DNA of 64,000 nucleotides from contig OZ038533.1 of assembly GCA_964036665.1 (NCBI GenBank), positions 5,478,413 through 5,542,412 of the forward strand, given 5' to 3'. This document shows positions 32,944 through 44,641 of this stretch, one piece after another (the stretch's first letter is position 1; each line of letters opens with the position of its first letter). Both the position numbers and the translations under genes were made by a program. Under the pieces are notes generated by a model, which was given only the letters and a program-made list of their open reading frames with translations, was not told the origin of the DNA and ran no database searches. Origin of the DNA: Gordius sp. MW1 (taxonomy: Eukaryota; Nematomorpha; Gordioida; Gordea; Gordiidae).

Positions 32944-34580
32944 TTAAAAGTTATATTCAAAAACAAATAATTATAATCTTCATCTTTTTTCTTAACTAAG
33001 ATAAAATAAAAAAAATGGCGTACGGGGCCCAGGGGCCAGGATTGGGGCCCAGTTTTTGCTCTTGGGGGGGGGGGCCCGGGCCCCTTTGGCCCCCCTAGCT
33101 AGGCCAGTATATGACGTACAAATAATTTTGTTCAGTTTAGGGATCTTGTATGCCTCAAAAAACACATGGAATATATTAAAGTTGTAATAGCATTACCAAA
33201 TTGGTACCACATAACAAAAGAATACTTGTGTTCTTTATCAAATATTATTATTTTATTAATAATTTTTAAAATTAGAGATTATTAAATATACATTCAGCTA
33301 GATTGTGATAAATAAGATAATAATAATATTGTAAATGGTGATGTTTAATATTACTTTTTATAGGGCTTAAAGAAACGTATAATATTATTTGTCATAAATT
33401 ACGAAGTTACCTCTATATGTCTTGTCCATTCTGTATATTAATTTTCTATGATTATTAAAATAAATTATGTTAAAAATAGTTGTTAAAATTTACTATATAG
33501 ATATAATGATCTATTCTCGTAGCTTGGTTATTGATATAACAAATTTTAGATTATTTAATTAATTGTTTGTTGTAATAAAGGGGTGAAGAATGTGTAAATA
33601 TGTTTTTAAATTTTAATCACACATTTATGCCATTATTTATATTGTAAAAATATTTGAATAATACGAATAGCTCTTTTAGCAAAAGAACCCTCAAATAATA
33701 TGTCATGTAATAATATTTATGACATTAAAAATATTCAAATCCAAGCATACAGAATTAAATTTTTTTCATAAAATTATATGCCTAAAGTGTAGTTAAGAGT
33801 TACTTGTATATTAAAATAATTTTAAGGAATTAATAGTCTATATAATCAATCATAATTTTTTCGCAGTAACAACGGATATTTTGTCGGAAATGGTAAATTA
33901 AATTAAATTATGTCAGAAATATAGTTAGCTTTCTTTCAGATGTGACAAGGCTTTTAATTAGTAACATTAAGTTAAGTATCTTTATATCATCAATATTGTT
34001 CGACATTAATTAATTTAACACTCTCTTTTCGTTTTACTTAAAAAGAATTAATTATGAATAAGATTTAATTAAGAGGATAAAGATACCCTACCTCACTGTA
34101 TGATTTCTTTATTAAATGTATTAGTAAAATTTTTTTTGACATATTCAAAAGCTCTCTCGAATCTCGGGGTAGCATAAATGCAGTTGAGAGATGGAAATAA
34201 TTGTGGATTTAAGATATAGTGATATTGTTATAAATAAAAAGACATGATATTTGGGAGGTTTTAAGCAATTCCATCTTTGAAATAAGACTTAATGACTTTG
34301 TCGAAAATCTCAAAGGCGGCTTGCCACGAGCCCAGGTGGGTAATATTATTTATGGTACAACGAGTAGAGAATATGCTGATTTTTAAGAGTCTAATGTTTC
34401 TTGTATTCAAAAGACTAGTTAAAAAATAATAAAGCGGCATAGGCGAAGGGTACATTTACATGAGCTGGTCATAAATATAAATGGTGGTAGTATTGAACCC
34501 TCAGAGCAATTTGGACAATGCATCATCAACGTAAAATGGACCACTAAACGAATTAAGGTGACCGAGTTGTGTTTTAAAAC
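32944..34580. other. AT-rich stretch with one GC-rich island
   Basis: 33015-33110 is GC-rich with GGGGCCC and GGCCCCC words and a G-run, possibly a decayed miniature element (it ends CTAGCTAGGCC). The rest is AT-rich without open frames. Confidence 0.4.
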
Positions 34581-35065
34581 TGTTGTGGATACAATGCACT
34601 GCACCACATTTACCCACTCGTCCCCTCTCTCTCGCTTAATATAATTGTTGCGTTTGCAAAATGCCGCTTGCAAGCGCAGATCAAGTGCTAGCAAGCGCAC
34701 ATTATCATTTTCTCTGTATTTTCATAAAGTCTTATGGTTTTTGTAAAACCCTAAAGAATACATATTTTCATTATGGAATTCGCTATATATGCGCATCATT
34801 AAAATTTCACAGGTTTTAATATATTCAATATTTTACATAATTGTTATTACATAATTTTGTTTTCTTAATTCTCGATATCGGTGGGACTTATATCGCTCGA
34901 ATAGGGGAAAAAATTAAAAGTCACGAATAAATAAAGTTATAAAACTCTCATCAAATAATAATGTATGCTTGCCTGCACCACCTGCGCTACAAATGTATTA
35001 GTTATATTAATCGAGAGAGAGGGGGGGAATGGGTAAATGTGGTGAAATGAATTGTATCCACAACA
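34581..35065. mobile_element. MITE/fold-back element, TGTTGTGGATACAA ends
   Basis: About 120-bp inverted arms begin TGTTGTGGATACAATGC on the left and end TTGTATCCACAACA on the right. AAAAC occurs on both sides (34576-34580, 35066-35070), a possible 5-bp duplication. No coding. It shares its first ten bases with the element at 59412-59776. Confidence 0.7.
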
Positions 35066-36240
35066 AAAACTAAGATGAATAACATGGCATAGACTCCTCA
35101 ACGTGGTTGCGCTTAGTTGAAAAAGTGAATTTCGAATGGCCTTAGATGATACATTTGGAAGAATAGAAATAAAGTCGCGGCTACGGTTCAATTATGAAGA
35201 AGCAACGGAGCAAATTGCTCAACTTTTTATCTATTATACATTCTTTAATAGAGGAACATTTATTAAAGTATAAAGAGGTGGTCGTGCCACTTAGGTCGAA
35301 TTCTTTCTCCTCAACATAACGCACCTTAGGCATGTTCAATGTAAAGGTGGTTACGGGGGAAATAATGGTACCAATCTACCAATGCAGCCTTTTAGTGCTG
35401 GAATATAATATGGGGCGCTTATAGGCGGAAAGTACAAAGAAATTTAATAAAATGGAGGAACCGGAAGGAATGTTTAAGAACTTAAAAGGAAGTAGTAAGA
35501 AATGCACTAATAAAGAAAGATATTGAAGATTCGTAGAAACATGTGATATTTACAATGAGGACAGTGGGACGAATTGCATTAAGTGTAGTTAAACATTCAA
35601 AGAAGTCGTAGTGCTGTAATGAAGAAATGCAAAAATATATTAAAAAAGGAAATCGTTGTACAATTTTTAAAATCGAAGATCTTGCCCATATATAGTCATG
35701 CAAAATAGAATAGCCCGAGGTGTGCATGAGCCCGACCCGCCTTCTTTGCTTTTTATATTTATGGCCCTACCCGAGCCCAACCCTTTTTTAAAGACAAATT
35801 TATAAGCAATTCATTATTCATTATACCCTATAAACATACAATATATTTTATTTTTAACTTAAGGATATTTTTGGGATGAGACACAGATTTCTCTTACTAC
35901 AATTTTTTTGGCTCATAATCCCTCAAAATAAATTTTATATAATAGTTTAAAGCAAGCGTTTCGAGATATTTAAATAAATTTTAAAGCTTTAATAGAATGG
36001 TTTTTATATAGATAGAAGTTTATTTCCCAATAATTACGTATGTTATATGCTAAAATATATTAAATTAATAAGTTGGCATCGAGCCATGGATTGAAATTGT
36101 AATAGATTTTACAATTTCCATGGTGATTTTCTGCTTGATGTAGAAAAATTTTTTGGGATCGTGTGTGATGGAGGTTATAAATTTTGATGTTTGTTTAAGG
36201 ATGGCTGCCCTCGGGACCTAAATTACCGAGGGCCGTGGCT
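35066..36240. other. No gene recognised
   Basis: Only AT-rich sequence, with a short GC-rich patch at 35710-35790 (GTGCATGAGCCCGACCC) that looks like one end of a hAT-like element. Confidence 0.4.
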
Positions 36241-36493
36241 ACTATTTTGCTACAAAAATAATATTGCTGAGGTATTTGTATTTTTCCACTTTCTTTCTCT
36301 CAGTAGAAAAGATCAAGTCGGGAGAGGCGTTAGATTTGGCAAATAAATCCACTGTAGTGAAGTCCCAGCAGACGTTTAGGCCACGAGCTTACATGACTGT
36401 TACACCGTCGGGTCTTTTGCCGTCAGTGGAGCTTAGGCCAGTGGGTTTCATCGAATTGGGAAAGCCGGCTTTTTTCAAAATTATCCGATTATT

Positions 36494-37480
36494 TTATTTA
36501 TTGTGGCATAACGGGGATGCCACCCCTTGCTGTATTGGCAGTGTAGACAGAGAATGATGGCCGTTTGCTAGAACGGGTTGGCGACAGAGGTTGCAGTTGA
36601 ATGGGGACACAATGTCGCAGCCGAGGCTTAGGCCTACAGCTATTCGAAGTTCTTCGCTCGACAAGTGTAACCCTAGGTTTTGGCTTGGTAGGGCCTCGAG
36701 CAATTCATTACCCCCGAAGGATGCCCAATTGAAGTGGAGATTTCCCAAAGATAGGTTGTTCGAAGAGAGGTAAGCTACGGAACGTGCTATCAGTGGTATC
36801 CCATTCCATTTGGGTGATTCCAGTTGGGTGAGTTGCGGAATCAAGTTTGAGATCTTCCTATATCTGAAGGGCGCTGTCGAGACGCGGATCTTGGGTGTGA
36901 GTAAATTGTTTGATTCACTCATCCGTTGATAAACGGGATGAGATAAACCCTGCTAGTAAAAGTAAATGGGGGGGGGGCGGATGCCTATACCACCACTCTT
37001 GGAGGGAAGGGTGGCCTGGAGCCAAGAGGGCTAAATTTAAGGTTTAGGCACCTTTAAATTAGCAATTGGATTTTTTCCCATCGCGTGAAGTAGGCTAACG
37101 CTTAGGAGACGGGCGAAGCGCGCAAAGGCATAATTAACTTTGGGTATTAAGAACGAAAAAAAGCATGGTGGGGAGTAAGACGCTTCAGGGTGTGGGTTAT
37201 GGCCATGAAGTCGGAGAAATGCTCTAAGAATGTTTCAGTTTTTTGACGCCTCCAATGAGGGTGCCTAAGTAGTGAAGGTCATCTCTTATATGACTGGAAA
37301 TGGAAGGGAGAGTTTGTCGATCGTGAGATCTTTGGTGAAGATCTCACATTTCGCTGTGTTTAGGCTGAGCGATATTTTGTCTGCGTAGCAATTGTGAAAC
37401 TTTCCGGATTGCTTCGGCTGGGCCGACCAGGAATCCGTCATTAAGGTACCATAGATTGCGTGAGAAGGTTCCTAGAGAGG
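36494..37480 (-). pseudogene. Non-LTR retrotransposon fragment (RT and C-terminal domain)
   Basis: On the minus strand 37480-37344 carries an RT palm remnant (NLWYLNDGFLVG, where the usual motif is YLDDG). 37343-36923 is readable only in pieces. 36922-36494 is open for 142 codons and holds the C-terminal part: SSEELRIAVGLSLGC followed by a zinc-knuckle-like CNLCRQPVLANGHHSLS. This order is that of non-LTR polymerase proteins; the clade is not certain. The 5' part is missing, consistent with the usual 5' truncation. Confidence 0.7.
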
Positions 37481-37499
37481 AGAGATTATTGATGATTGT

Positions 37500-37575
37500 T
37501 TGGATCGCCACGATCGCTCCTGAGACGAGACGAGATTTTGTTTTCGAGACCGAGACGAGACGAGATCGAAACACT
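37500..37575. repeat. Fragment related to the GAGACGAG miniature element
   Basis: GAGACGAGACGAGAT and GAGACCGAGACGAGACGAGA words match the element at 42933-43350, but no terminal repeats are present here. Confidence 0.55.
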
Positions 37576-38081
37576 ACCTACCGTTGCCTCGTGTTCTGAG
37601 ACTTTTGGTCCTGCCGCCATTAAGCTTTTTAAAGATATCAACTGTCGCTGCTCGCAATCTAAATATTCCACCAATTTTTACTTAAACAGAAAATTGATAT
37701 TTTTATAACAAAGTACAATTCTAGATCCCTGGTCGACAGCTAACCACTTTTAATAGATGACACATGCGACGGTTTTTAATTATTTTTTTATTTTGATTTA
37801 TACCCGCTCTTATATTTTTCGAATTTTAACACTTCGTTTTTATAATGTTCTTACATTCAATTAAACAATATATACAAAAACTACTACAATGTTCTAAGTT
37901 TGAAGTCAATAAATTATAATAGGTCAAACTGGATATTAGAAAGTAAATTCAATGTTTAAGTAAACTTAAGTCCGGAAAAGCACTTAGGCCGGGCAACACA
38001 AAAGGCTTAGTGTGGAAAAATATGGTTGTACAAATCATCACCCTACTGACACTTAAGAAGCATCTTAAAAACTGAGATAAT

Positions 38082-38522
38082 CATAGACTAGATAGACTGC
38101 TCATGTCATATGTTGCATATGGTTAACTGTTTATCAAATTTTCCTCCATTTTGAAGAAAGCAACTGGTGTATTTTAACCATGTAATTTTGCCCTATAACA
38201 GTCAATTTACCTTCCTAACTAGTTTATAAATTAAGACGAACGTCAATAAATTTTTATTGTACAAAATATTGATGGCGCTATATTATTTAACAATCTTTAA
38301 TCGCAGTTCTTACATTTTTAATTTTTATGTATTGTGTAATTAATATTTATTTTAAAATGTGTAATTGATATCTACCCAATTCATTTTTTTTTTACCTTTT
38401 TAAGAGTATTTAATTTTCAAAATTACTAATTACTATATGATCCCCACTGTACCATGTTTACATCAAAATGGTGGAAAAGGGTACACAATTTGTGCGTTGG
38501 TAAGCAGTCTATCTAGTCTATG
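38082..38522. mobile_element. MITE with perfect 20-bp terminal repeats
   Basis: CATAGACTAGATAGACTGCT at the left is the exact inverted copy of 38503-38522. The flanks GAGATAAT and GATAAAAT are similar but not identical. Interior AT-rich, no coding. Confidence 0.75.
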
Positions 38523-38801
38523 GATAAAATACCTAACAAACGGAGAATTCTATAATGCCAATATACCAGGTGAAAGGTGATAGGATCGTGATACAATAAA
38601 GGGATAAAACTCAAGAGACACAGTTTTATAAATTTAACAAAAAAGATAAAAAAACATAAATGGAGTTTGGTGAAAATTCGAGACGCCAATTTGAATGAGA
38701 GGTCAATAGAAGATGCCTTGTTTAATGTCAAAAATTTAAAGATAGATTTAACAGGTATTTCATCCATCAAGAAAAGCGGTTTAAAAAGAATTAGAGAAAA
38801 C

Positions 38802-38902
38802 TATACGAATTCACATAAGTCTTAAATCGGAAAACAAAATTATATATTTTCATCCACATGGTATATACAAAACTGATATTACAAATTACGCTATATATTA
38901 CA
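38802..38902 (-). repeat. 3' LTR of gypsy element 2
   Basis: This 101-bp repeat matches 42466-42566 with scattered differences and lies beside the purine tract. Confidence 0.85.
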
Positions 38903-39202
38903 TTTCTCCCTATATTAAATGTGAAATTCCTCGTAGAACCGTACAGGTGGTTTTGACGTTCTAGTCGATCGTCTTAACGTAATCGGATTTGCAACTTTTT
39001 CAACATCAGACTAGTATTCGGACTAGCAACTTTTTTAACATTCGGTTCCAGACTAGTATCGTTAGTTTCGACGAACTGGGATTGCATCCTAAATTTTAAC
39101 TGATCCGCGTGTTTCCTTTTAATTCCTTTATCAGTGCCAACATTATATGAATATGGGCCTTTACGTTGTCTGATAAATCCTTTGTACTAACCCGCTTTAA
39201 TT

Positions 39203-41683
39203 TTATTCCGAACCATACTGGATCTCCAAAATTAAATTCCCTATAACACGCTTTTCGGTCATGGTACTCTTGTGTTTAGATAATCTCTCCTTCCACTTTT
39301 CTTGCGGATCAGGTCGAATAAGGTCCAACGCTGCTGTCCTTACTCTTCTTCCCAGCAACAATTCCCCCGGAGCTTTACCCGTGGTTGCCTTAGGTGTATT
39401 CCTGTATGTCTTAATTATTTGTTGAAGGCATAGTTCTTTCTCTCCCCCTGATTTTCTTGTTGCCCAGTATCTTGATTTTAGCGTTCGAATCATCCTCTCA
39501 GCTAATCCATTTGTTTTGGGGTGGTATGGAGTAGATGTTACGTGCTTAATGTTATTGTTGTCACAAAATTTTGTGAATTTTTCATCGAAAAATTGTGGTT
39601 CATTATTTGATACTATTTGCAAGGGAATACCGAACCGCAAAATTAATTTCGTTATTGCCTCACAATTTGTGGTCCTTTAATCGACGATAGTGTGGCTACT
39701 TCCACCCATTTCAATAATGCATCAATTAAAATCAACCAATAATTTCCTTCGACATGTCCGTAAAAATCTAAATGGACTCGATCCCAAGGACGGTCCGGTA
39801 CGGACCAAGAATATAAGGGAACTTCTTGTTCGGCTTGTCGGCCTTCTTGACAACCGTCACATTCATACAAACAAATCAATACTCTTGTCCATTTCCGGCC
39901 ACCAGCCATAATATCGGGCTAAATTAAGCATTCCTGTGATCCCGGGGTGTCCTTGGTGTAATATTTTTAAAACCAACTTTTATAAGTTCCTCGGTATTAT
40001 TAACCGATTGCTACGCAATAATAATCCATCTTTAAATGACAGTTCCTTCCTGTGATTGTAGTACGTTTTCATGTCAAAACGGCATTTTTTTAAATCCAAC
40101 CGCCATTCTCGGTTGATCGCTAAAATTAATTCACGACACAAAGGATCTTGTTTAATTGATGTTTTTAGCATTTTTTATCTAACTTTAATTCATCTATGAG
40201 TAGTCCTACGTGATTGACCTGATCCGTCTCAAGGTATTTTGGATCTGGCAGTCTCGACAATGCATCAGCGCATTGATTGTTTTTTCCTGATCGGTATTTT
40301 ATGTCGTAATGATATCCATTTAAAAATAAAGCCCACCGAATTAATCTATTATTGATCACTTTCGGTAAATCCCGATGATTTCCCGAAATCTTTCTAGAGG
40401 TTTGTAGTCCGTCATCAATATAAATTTTCGACCACGTACGTATTGATCAAATTTTTGAACACCGAACACAATGGCTCGCGCTTCCCGATCAATTGTAGAG
40501 TATCGTTTTTCGGACTCGCTTAACGTCCTGGATGCGTATGCAATAGCTCTTTCAGACCCGTCTGCATATAAGTGTGATAGTACAGCACCTACACCAGTTT
40601 CAGAAGCATCTACCGCTAGGTATAACCAATGAGGTTGAATACGGTACCAATGTATTGGACGTTGAAAGCATCAGTTTAACATCGTTAAAAATCTTCTGCT
40701 CTTTAGTCGTCCATTTCCCACCTATTGATGAGCCCGTCAATGCATGCAAGGGTGCGCATTTATCGTTAGCATTGGGATGAACCTTTCCTGATAATTAACT
40801 AGTCCTAAAAAGGAACGTAGTTCTTTTTTTCTTTGAAAATAACAATGGCTTCCACTAGCTCTTGAGTCGGGTGGACCCCTGTTGCATCGATCATGTCCCA
40901 AGTATTTAACTGAATTTTGGAAAAATTTAACCTTTTCCTTCTTTGCTTTTAGACCAGCGTCTTATACCCTCTTTAGTACTTCGTTCAGATTTTGCAGGTG
41001 GTCATTTTCATTTACCTCTGTAACTATGATATCGTCGAGAAGTACGCCGGTATAGGGACCCCTCTAATAATTCCTCCATATAACGTTGGAATAAATTTGG
41101 TGCTTTCGAAAGTTTAAATGGAAGAGGTCTATATCGATAGTAACCTAAATTTGTTGCGATAGTGAGATACTGCCGCGACTTTTCTTCGACCTTCATCTGA
41201 AGATAGGCATCACGTAAGTCAATTACTGTAAATTTCTGCCCTCCTGCGATCTTCAGAATTAAATCGTCAAATGTCGGAAATAGATGGTTGTTTAAAGTTA
41301 GGAAGGGATTGATAGTAACTCTAAAATCGCAGCAGATTCTAATGGAATTATTTGATTTTAATACATTTACTATTGGAATTGCCCATGTTATTGGTGTTGT
41401 GTTGCTGCAGGATTAACATGTTCAATTATATCTTCGTCCAATAATCTTTAATTTCCTCTTTAACCTTATTCCTTAAAGGAAAAGAAACTCTTTGTGCAGG
41501 AAATGCTATGGCTTTGGCTTCTTCCTTTACAAAAAGATTTAACTCATAGTCTTTAATACAGCCAGTGCCATCACTGAACACATTGGTATACTTTTCAACT
41601 AATTCCTCTTCTATGTTTTTAGGTTTTTCTTTTATGGCATAAATCTTAACTTGATGAGGAAGTTTTAGGTTAAAAGCTTGCAT
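39203..41683 (-). pseudogene. pol (RT, RNase H, integrase), gypsy element 2
   Basis: 41683-41426 is the segment before RT, with the typical FPAQRVSFPLRNKVKEE. 41196-41008 is RT palm in broken frame, with the catalytic stretch disrupted. 40359-40165 is the end of RNase H/connection (YRSGKNNQCADALSRLPDP). 39909-39652 holds the integrase zinc-binding end and core start (RVHLDFYGHVEGNYW), and 39640-39203 the rest of the core. There the second catalytic Asp region reads SNNEPQF instead of the usual SDN, while the Glu lies in GLAERMIRTLKS. Several frameshifts inactivate it. Confidence 0.85.
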
Positions 41684-41754
41684 CCAATTTAACCCAAAGA
41701 TGGGGTCTTCTTCTACAGTTGTTACACTAGCTGTTAATTTTAAAGTTTTATTGT

Positions 41755-42465
41755 TTAAATTGACATAGACTTGTGTTTCTCCACATATAGGAACTGGATG
41801 TTTCTAAAAGCTTTTATCTTGGGGCATGGTGTTAATTGAGGTGTATTTAAAATGTTGTAGATATTCTTGTTAATTACAGATACTGATGAGCCAGTATCAT
41901 ATGACATTTTGAAAATTTTCTGATTTATCCTTACATGGATGTATGGTTTAAGGTGAGTTACATAATTTAAGTCATAAAATTTTCCAATTGTATTAATAAT
42001 CTGGTTTACTTTGTTTGAGGTTTTGCACATTTTTGCAAGGTGTCCTCTATGATGACATATGGAACATTCTTTTAAAATTGCTGGACATTGCTTCATTGCA
42101 TGTGACTTACCACATCTATAGCAATTCCTTATGAATGATTGTTAATGTTCATCCTTTTTTGTAGCAAATTGTTTTATTGATTGCTTATGCTTTTGATTTA
42201 AGTACATTGAATTTGGTTTTTTATAATTTGAATTTTGTATAAATCTTGTGATGTGTTAACTTTTATCATCTCCATTGATTCAGCTAGATTAAATATATCA
42301 TTAAATGTTACCACATCACCCTCTTTCTTTAAAGCTTCAGGCCATCTCGTCCTGCCATCAATTTCCAATGATATGTTTTGATACCCATTTAACAGTTGGT
42401 GTTTAAAATTAGGTATTCCCACAGACTTCATTTTCAAAATAGGTTTTTTTCCTTGACCGCGCCAA
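41755..42465 (-). pseudogene. gag/nucleocapsid and protease, gypsy element 2
   Basis: 42470-42198 is a gag segment. 42096-41755 contains a CCHC zinc knuckle (CSICHHRGHLAKMC) followed by the aspartic protease with an intact active site (YDTGSSVSVI). A frame break separates the two. In the family these give the particle protein and the processing protease. Confidence 0.8.
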
Positions 42466-42566
42466 TACACTAATTCATATATGTCTTGAATCGGAAAACA
42501 AAATTATATATTTTCATCCACATGGTATATACAAAACTGATATTACAAATTACGCTATATATTACA
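42466..42566 (-). repeat. 5' LTR of gypsy element 2
   Basis: This 101-bp repeat is followed on the minus strand by the probable primer-binding site. Confidence 0.85.
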
Positions 42567-42699
42567 AAAACAGGAAGACAAAAATGAAGGGCTTTCAAGA
42601 TTTGTATAATGTAAATAGAACGTTTGTAAAAACGAATGGGGACTGACATAACTACAGTTGTGCATCGTACAATCCTTATTCTCTTCCTTTTCATAATAA

Positions 42700-43520
42700 T
42701 AATGGATATCATATCAAGGGTTTGGGGGAAGAAAACTTGGGAATGATGTTAGCAGACGATATATACTTTGTGCCAAAAGTAGCATTTGGTTAGTACTTTA
42801 AAAAGGTCAATAAATGCAATAGAAGAAAGTTAGCCAAAATATAAAGAAAACAGAGCATGAAAACTTAATATAAATTAAAGAAATACATCGCTATTAGGTG
42901 GATGGGAATTTACAAATGAATTGTTTAAATATTAGTGATGCGGACGAGACAAGAAAAATCTTGGTCTCGTCTCGTCTCGAAAAACCGAGACAAGACGAGA
43001 ATTTGAAAAATGGAGTCGAGATCGAGACGAGGATCTTGATGTCGAGACGAGACGAGACGAGACGAGTAGTGTTTTGATCTCGTCTCGGTCTCGAAACCAA
43101 AATCTCGTCTCGGGTGCGATTATTAAGATCTCGTCTCGGTGAGAATTCTCGTCTCGTCTCGACTTTTAAATATAATTATACCTTATAATATTTTTTTCTA
43201 GCTTTTATAAATTATTATTTAAGATATACATAGGTCATAATGATACCAATTTTGATCTCCTTCTCGACTTAATTTTTCAAATTCTCGTCTCGTCTCGGTT
43301 TTTCGAGACGAGACGAGACCGAGATTTTTCTCGGTTTCTCCGCATCACTATTAAATATCTAGGATCTACACTTCAATCGGATGAAAGAAGTACAAGCATT
43401 GGTAAAAGCTGGTTGGATTAAGTTAAAATATTTATTTGGAATTATGTGAGACAACAGTATTCTGACAAAATTGAAAGGTAGATTGTTCTGCCAAAGATCG
43501 TATAACAGTTAAACACAAAG
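42700..43520 (+). pseudogene. RTE-like non-LTR reverse transcriptase remnant, split by a MITE
   Basis: Plus-strand pieces read as RT: an active-site relic MMLADDIYFV near 42750 and, after many stops, NELFK at 42915-42930, interrupted by the element 42933-43350. The sequence then continues as LGSTLQSDE at about 43360. The downstream half resembles the post-palm region of RTE elements. It is older than the insertion. Confidence 0.65.
42933..43350. mobile_element. hAT-like MITE rich in GAGACGAG, with 8-bp duplication
   Basis: The ends TAGTGATGCGGA and TCCGCATCACTA are inverted. TTAAATAT is duplicated exactly (42925-42932, 43351-43358). Subterminal CTCGTCTC/GAGACGAG words recur on both strands. 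An apparent 68-codon minus-strand frame comes from these repeats. Confidence 0.85.
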
Positions 43521-44450
43521 ATATTGTTCATTCTAGAAATTTTATTTCCATAGTAGCTACCTTCTGCTAATTGGCAAGAAAGCATTTGCGTTTTTTAAAT
43601 CGATAGAAAAGAGATCCCCTAACAGCATTATACATTCAAAGCGTTTAAATAGCGAGATACAATTATAAATCTTATCTGACACAGGGCCCTTGACTAATAT
43701 GATGAATAGTTTTTATTTATATTACTTGCTGTTCCCGGCCAAGCTTTCCTTTGGCTTAGCTCTTTCTATTTAAATGATTGGTACCTATCACTAGGCAATA
43801 TATGAAAAATTTGGGTCAGCTGAAAGAGAGTTTATGATATGAAAAAATATTGTTATATATTATACAAATAAATATTAACTAAATAGGAAAAGGCATGTTT
43901 ATTATTACTTAAATAGATTTATAGCAGTTTTAAATACTTTATAGGTAGCGATGTTTAGCGATAATATGCATAATTGGGAGACACTAATATACAAAAGTCA
44001 ATGATAATTTTTGACAATGCAGAGAAAGATTTTAGTATAGCTTGTATAGTAGGGTATTGTCATAGCCTAAAATCTACAGTAATAAAATGAAGAGATAGTA
44101 CAAAGGCACCTTCAAATTTGGTTTAATTAAGTATTTTTTAATCCACGTGAACCCCTGAAGTAAACACTCAAAAGTGTTGGAAATGGCGCTTCGGTAGAGG
44201 AACTTTCAGCGCCTAGGAGCTTAGCTTGACGCTCAGGTCACGAATAGCCCGAAGCTTTCCTAAGTCGTAACCTGTCTACTCTTATCGAACAACGATATAC
44301 GCATCGCTGTAGGCCTAAAATTAGGATGATATGGTTGCTGAACAAATTTTTTCACTGCAATAATTCCCTAAAATCATTTTAGCCTGGGACGATACATGTA
44401 TTGACGTATTTGCCCCAACCCAACTTATCACAACTGTTGTATAGTAATAT
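43521..44450. other. No gene; one shared low-copy motif
   Basis: A segment at 44385-44420 (TGTATTGACGTATTTGCCCC) has a relative at 58832-58856, so 44150-44430 and 58720-58920 may be decayed copies of one repeat. The rest is AT-rich. Confidence 0.4.
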
Positions 44451-44641
44451 ATTGGGGTTGGGGATCTTTATTTACTACAGACAGGTTTCGGAGCGATATA
44501 ATAATAGAAAAGTGAGTAAAAACGTGTATCCAACGTATATAATACATTCCGCATATAACCAATTAACGATAATTTGATTGACAACACATCGGTAAATAAC
44601 ATATCCCCTGAGACACTTCGCACTCCAATTACCTCTCTACA
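44451..44641 (-). repeat. Solo LTR of the gypsy element 1 family
   Basis: It matches the LTRs at 744-937 and 4604-4797 and has TAATAT directly on each side (44445-44450, 44642-44647). No internal region is present, so LTR-LTR recombination removed it. Confidence 0.85.

Larger units (their letters stand above)
38802..42566 (-). mobile_element. Ty3/gypsy retrotransposon with 101-bp LTRs (element 2)
   Basis: Both ends carry a 101-bp LTR (TGTAATATATAGCG...GTA on the minus strand). Perfect AAAAC duplications flank it (38797-38801, 42567-42571). A purine tract (AGGGAGAAA) abuts the 3' LTR, and TTGGCGCGGTCAAGG after the 5' LTR is a plausible primer site. Order gag, protease, RT, RNase H, integrase. 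At 3.77 kb it is short, the gag part being small. Frameshifts interrupt pol. Confidence 0.9.

Noticed and set aside
42894-43100. 68-codon frame in the GAGACGAG element
   Set aside because: It is generated by the repeated word and runs across the element boundary.
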